Under the pieces are notes generated by a model. That model searched no databases. It worked only from the letters and a program-made list of their open reading frames with translations, and was not told where the DNA came from. From the NCBI GenBank assembly GCA_019418235.1, contig DYCH01000010.1, positions 1-37,701 on the forward strand: DNA of 37,701 nucleotides, given 5' to 3'. Each line of letters starts with the position of its first letter. The first letter of the stretch is position 1. Below, piece by piece: positions 34,532 through 37,701 of the stretch. Made by a program: the position numbers and the translations under genes. Source of the DNA: Sutterella sp. GTDB lineage: Bacteria; Pseudomonadota; Gammaproteobacteria; Burkholderiales; Burkholderiaceae_F.

Positions 34532-35701
34532 ATGAAAGTTGCACTTATTAATTTATGGCGCGTTAATAATGCTAGAGGCGGAACAGAAAAAGTTTTTTTT
34601 GATTTGGCAAATGCTCTAGTTAGTCGGGGACATAGTGTCAAAGCGATAACCCATGATGTTAAATCAGGAACTCCCTTGTTCTATATGGATCCGTTGGTTG
34701 GATATTGTAATTGCGGACAGTCTTTCTCTGAAAGAGTTTTGCATAATAGTGCCGTTTTTAAATTGTGCACAACCTATATTAGCTCAAAAAAAGATCGAAA
34801 AATTGCCCGAGCAAAATTGGCAATGAGAGGGAAGAGTGCATCCATATCAAAGGAAATAGAAGTTTTTAAGCCTGATGTCATAGTTTCTTTCCAACAAGAA
34901 ACGACGTATATGTTGTTAGACGTTATAGGAGTTTCGGTTCCTGTTGTAACAATGCTTCATGGGGATCCCGAGGGATATTTTACGAGTGCTGAATTTGATT
35001 TATACAAATCATCACTTGAAAAAAGTGTCATACAAGTACTAATGCCAGAATATGTCCAACAAGTGTTCGCGAGATTATCTCCTATGGATGTTGTGTGCAT
35101 TCCCAATGTTGTTCCTCAGTATTCATATAACGCTCCCTTAGATAGGCCTCTAATTATTAATGTGGGGAGGTTGGACAGGGTTCAAAAACGTCAACATTTA
35201 TTGATAGAAGCTTTCAATCAATTAAAAAATCTCTTCCCAGAATGGAAACTAGAGATTTGGGGAGAGACGCATTTTGATTCAACGTATACGAGAGAAATAG
35301 AGGATTTAATTGAAAAGAATCACTTGCATAGTCGGGTAGTGCTTTGTCAAACTACAAACAATATTGCGAAAGAGTTAAAACGAGCCTCTATTTTTGGCTT
35401 TCCATCATCCACAGAAGGATTTTCTCTTGCACTGGGAGAGGCGATGTCAATGGGCTTGCCAGTAGTAGGGTGTAAGTCATGCCCTAGTGTTAATACACTT
35501 ATTCAAGATCATGTTAATGGTTTTTTATGTCAAGACACACCAGATGATATTGCAAATAAATTAGCAGAGTTGATGAAAGATGAAGATTTGAGAAAACAAA
35601 TGGGGATGAATGCAACAAAATCTATGAAAGGCTATACTGCCGATGTAGTGTGGGAAAAGTGGGAAAGACTATTAAGACGTTTGTGCGTTGATAGTAATTA
35701 A
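34532..35701 (+). CDS. GT4-family glycosyltransferase
   Basis: A 389-residue GT-B glycosyltransferase. The N-terminal domain begins ALINLWRVNNARGGTEKVFFDLA, with the glycine-rich acceptor-side loop; the C-terminal domain has LIINVGRLDRVQKRQHLLIEAF (about 207-228) and the nucleotide-sugar motif FGFPSSTEGFSLALGEAMSMGLPVVG. It probably adds a hexose to an LPS or capsular oligosaccharide. Codons 21-23 lie on a run of eight T (34593-34600). The gene starts divergently from the GT2 gene; ATG 34532 has only a weak upstream site. The upstream region has a TTGACA (34431) and a TATAAT (34461), but 24 bp apart. Confidence 0.87.
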   Translation: MKVALINLWRVNNARGGTEKVFFDLANALVSRGHSVKAITHDVKSGTPLFYMDPLVGYCNCGQSFSERVLHNSAVFKLCTTYISSKKDRKIARAKLAMRGKSASISKEIEVFKPDVIVSFQQETTYMLLDVIGVSVPVVTMLHGDPEGYFTSAEFDLYKSSLEKSVIQVLMPEYVQQVFARLSPMDVVCIPNVVPQYSYNAPLDRPLIINVGRLDRVQKRQHLLIEAFNQLKNLFPEWKLEIWGETHFDSTYTREIEDLIEKNHLHSRVVLCQTTNNIAKELKRASIFGFPSSTEGFSLALGEAMSMGLPVVGCKSCPSVNTLIQDHVNGFLCQDTPDDIANKLAELMKDEDLRKQMGMNATKSMKGYTADVVWEKWERLLRRLCVDSN

Positions 35702-35770
35702 AGAATCTCCCTTTCTTTGCGTCTAAAGTTTAAATATTAAAATTTCTATATTTAATAAGGTTTCGTAATA

Positions 35771-36532
35771 ATGGAAGCGACTTATTCTCTGACTTTAGTA
35801 ATTATTACCAAAAACGCAGAGAGGTCTTTAGAAAAATGCCTAAAGACAGGAAATTGGATTCCAAATATTGTGGTTGTTGACTCAGGTAGTGAAGATCGAA
35901 CTGTAGAAATTGCTCAATATTATGGAGCTGCGGTAATTCATCAAGATTGGTTGGGTTTTGGTCCTCAGAAGCAATTTGCAGTAATGCAAGCACCAACTGA
36001 TTGGGTACTGTGTTTAGATGCAGATGAGTTCTTATCTGAGGAACTTTCAAAATCGATACAAGACATTTTTAAGAACCCTATTGAGTTTGATGCCTATAAG
36101 TTTCCAAGAAGCAATAAATTTTTAGGACGATTTTTGAAGCATGGAGAAGGATATCCTGATTGGAGTTTACGTTTATTCGATAAGAGAAAAGCTAGATGGA
36201 CACCGGATATGGTTCATGAAAAAGTTATTGGAATTGAGGAGGATTTGAGAGTAGGTACGCTTTCAGGGGATTTAATGCATGAGTCCGGAGAAAGTATTTT
36301 TCACTATATTGAAAAGCAAAATAATTACACAGAGATTCAATCCCAAGAAATAATAAAAAGTGGTCGACAGGTAACTTATTTTCAAATATTGTTGAGTCCT
36401 ACAATAAGATTTATTAAATTTTATATTTTTAAATTGGGATTTCTGGATGGTTTCTCTGGTTTTGTTCACATATCTATAGGATGCTTTACTGCATTTTTAA
36501 AGTATTTAAAGGTGCTATCGTCTCAGAAATAA
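35771..36532 (+). CDS. KdtX/WaaE-like LPS-core glycosyltransferase (GT2)
   Basis: A 253-residue glycosyltransferase that matches the WaaE/KdtX group, which adds glucose to inner-core heptose. Visible: LTLVIITKNAERSLEKCL (8-25), VVVDSGSEDRTVEIAQYYGAAV, QDWLGFGPQKQFAV, the metal-binding LDADEF, the VHEKV segment, and a C-terminal membrane-associated LGFLDGFSGF. All family hallmarks are present, so function as a core glucosyltransferase is likely, although the exact linkage cannot be read. It follows the GT4 gene with a 69-base gap and converges on the split pyruvyl transferase gene. Confidence 0.88.
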   Translation: MEATYSLTLVIITKNAERSLEKCLKTGNWIPNIVVVDSGSEDRTVEIAQYYGAAVIHQDWLGFGPQKQFAVMQAPTDWVLCLDADEFLSEELSKSIQDIFKNPIEFDAYKFPRSNKFLGRFLKHGEGYPDWSLRLFDKRKARWTPDMVHEKVIGIEEDLRVGTLSGDLMHESGESIFHYIEKQNNYTEIQSQEIIKSGRQVTYFQILLSPTIRFIKFYIFKLGFLDGFSGFVHISIGCFTAFLKYLKVLSSQK

Positions 36533-36551
36533 AATGACAATTTCAGTACCT

Positions 36552-36596
36552 TTTAAAAATATAAGGTAGTTAGTGAACCAATATCTTATTTTTAAA
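36552..36596. terminator. AT-rich hairpin between convergent genes
   Basis: TTTAAAAATATAAG (36552-36565) pairs with CTTATTTTTAAA (36585-36596) with a two-base bulge, between the end of the KdtX-like gene and the end of the split pyruvyl transferase gene. It has almost no GC, so it would be a weak bidirectional terminator at best. Confidence 0.35.
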
Positions 36597-36628
36597 GAAA
36601 TGTACAAATCGAACGTATTTGCTATATC

Positions 36629-37487
36629 TTATTGGGGAAACGCAGATAGGATGGCATCAACTACTGAATTGTCGATTTGAGAATCTTTAATTTCGATTTC
36701 AGAAAGGGTTTGTATGTCTATATTTTTTAGGTCGATAAAAAGTGGAGTCTGTGGTGGCAGTCCAACGCCTAAAAAATAATCGATAAATTTATGTGTTTCA
36801 TCAGAATGAATTGCAGTTCCCTTTGCTCTCACCCATTGAGCAGGGATTCCATATGTTTGGGCAATTATGAGACCATGAAGAGAAGTCGAAAAGATTCTTT
36901 CACAAGAGCATACTTCATCAATAAAAGATTCAAGCTGTTCGTTACCTTGCCTTTTAATAGATATTAATCTAAAAAGCCCCCCCCCCGATTTCATTGAGTG
37001 CTCTTTGCTCAAATAAATGTTCTTGAGAATAATGCAAAATCAGCCCTACTTTGGATTTTGTTCTAGGCTTGGGGTGATATATGCGGGGCATAACAATCGC
37101 AGGATCACCATAAATTTCTGGGCACGGGATCCCGGCATCTATTAACGCCTTGCGAGTTAAAGGTCCTCTCACTGCACGAATACTAGCAACATTTTTATTA
37201 GATTCTTTTAAACGACGGGCTAAGGCAGGAAGTGAGCGAGTCAATGGGAATACTTTAGGGAAAAGTTTGACTGCGTTTTTTGTAAGGGTGCCAGTTCCCC
37301 AAATGACACTATCAGAGTGAATTACATCGTACGTCAGTAAGGATCCAATAGCAACTAATTTCCCATCATCTGTCGAATTTGCGAAGACAGTTGATTTTTG
37401 AGAAAGTTTTTCCACAATATAAACTGATAGCTCATCACCAAAATTATCTAAACCTTTGCAATAGTACAAGGAAATAGGCTTTGTCAT
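36629..37487 (-). pseudogene. Polysaccharide pyruvyl transferase split at a G10 tract (probably phase-variable, OFF)
   Basis: Two frames together make one pyruvyl transferase. The first (37487 to 36969) begins MTKPISLYYCKGLDNFGDELS with GGAGAAAAT just before the ATG and carries AIGSLLTYDVIHSDSVIWGTG, RAVRGPLTRKAL and YGDPAIVMP, then runs into ten G and stops at TAG. The second (to 36629) continues with FRLISIKRQGNEQLESF, FSTSLHGLIIAQTYGIPAQWV, the family C-terminus. With nine G (or twelve) the frame reads ATC GGG GGG GGG CTT and the two join to about 285 residues. No other damage is seen. The split therefore looks like a reversible switch rather than decay. It may also be a sequencing error in the tract. 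Confidence 0.8.
36977..36986 (-). repeat. G10 homopolymer at the frame break
   Basis: Ten consecutive C on the plus strand, G on the coding strand, exactly where the two reading frames of the pyruvyl transferase meet. Loss of one base restores the frame. Confidence 0.92.
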
Positions 37488-37544
37488 ATTTTCTCCAAAT
37501 ATTAAGTTAAAAATGACTGACTTTCTCAAATATTGTGTACAACT

Positions 37545-37587
37545 TGTAACCAGTTACATGTTACATTTTATTGGTGGTTAGTAACAA
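37545..37587. promoter_or_regulatory. Cluster of GTTAC-type inverted repeats upstream of the split gene
   Basis: TGTAAC-CA-GTTACA (37545-37558) is followed by TGTTACA (37559-37565) and GTTAGTAAC (about 37578-37586). The units are inverted copies of a GTTAC core, within about 100 bp of the pyruvyl transferase start. This looks like an operator cluster; no regulator is assigned. Confidence 0.4.
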
Positions 37588-37701
37588 ATACAATATCACA
37601 TTCAAACTGAGTCTCTTGCACCTCTTTTTTTGAGGGGCATAGTATCCTTGAAATAAGGTCGTAGATTCGGAATTTTGATTCTCATTTTTTAAAATCTGAT
37701 T

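Noticed and set aside
1..37701. CRISPR arrays, tRNA or rRNA genes, insertion sequences
   Set aside because: No regularly spaced repeats with spacers, no cloverleaf or rRNA-like sequence, and no transposase noticed on reading either strand. Weak elements could be missed without a search tool.

Overview
The window looks like chromosomal DNA of a betaproteobacterium. Gene content (XanP-type xanthine permease, NlpD, RlmD, a YihY protein with a C-terminal extension, a TRAP transporter, PrlC, DnaE with E. coli-like numbering) and moderate GC suggest Burkholderiales. A gut Sutterellaceae-like anaerobe is my best guess, but this is inference and no rRNA gene is present to test it.

Layout. 1-2350: xanthine salvage operon (xpt, xanP) behind a structured leader and ending in a terminator. 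2360-3540: two perfect CRP-type palindromes, then a flavin-reductase-like gene and a DedA/YqaA-like membrane protein. 3648-6833: surE, nlpD and rlmD, the usual neighbourhood of pcm and rpoS, both absent here. 6936-9589 (minus): a TDT-family transporter and an FAD-linked 2-hydroxyacid dehydrogenase, separated by three tandem 23-bp repeats. 9655-10908: YihY/BrkB membrane protein. 11057-12011 (minus): an orphan HicB-like protein and a SLOG-like protein. 12180-14771: a membrane sulfatase-fold transferase and, convergent to it, a KdkA/WaaP-type sugar kinase. 14937-18161: an orphan HipB-like regulator and a TRAP transporter in the order P-M-Q. 18381-19895: a class II Fic protein. 19917-22770 (minus): prlC and xthA. 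22866-26333: dnaE.

26349-37487 is an envelope-glycan locus: a phosphoethanolamine-transferase-like enzyme, a pyruvyl transferase, two tandem MsbA-like ABC transporters, a GT25 and a GT2 glycosyltransferase (minus), a GT4 and a KdtX/WaaE-like GT2 (plus), and a second pyruvyl transferase (minus). Several genes here are clearly more AT-rich than the housekeeping genes, as is common for exchanged surface-polysaccharide loci.

The most interesting signal is in that locus. The last pyruvyl transferase gene is split in two frames exactly at a run of ten G (coding strand). Losing one G would restore one continuous protein, so it looks like a slipped-strand phase-variation switch caught OFF. A second glycosyltransferase in the locus carries a run of eight G and is in frame (ON). 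Together they suggest an ON/OFF system for surface glycan decoration. Other points worth a look are the twin CRP-type sites, the 23-bp repeat array, the missing pcm/rpoS, and the orphan toxin-antitoxin-like genes.
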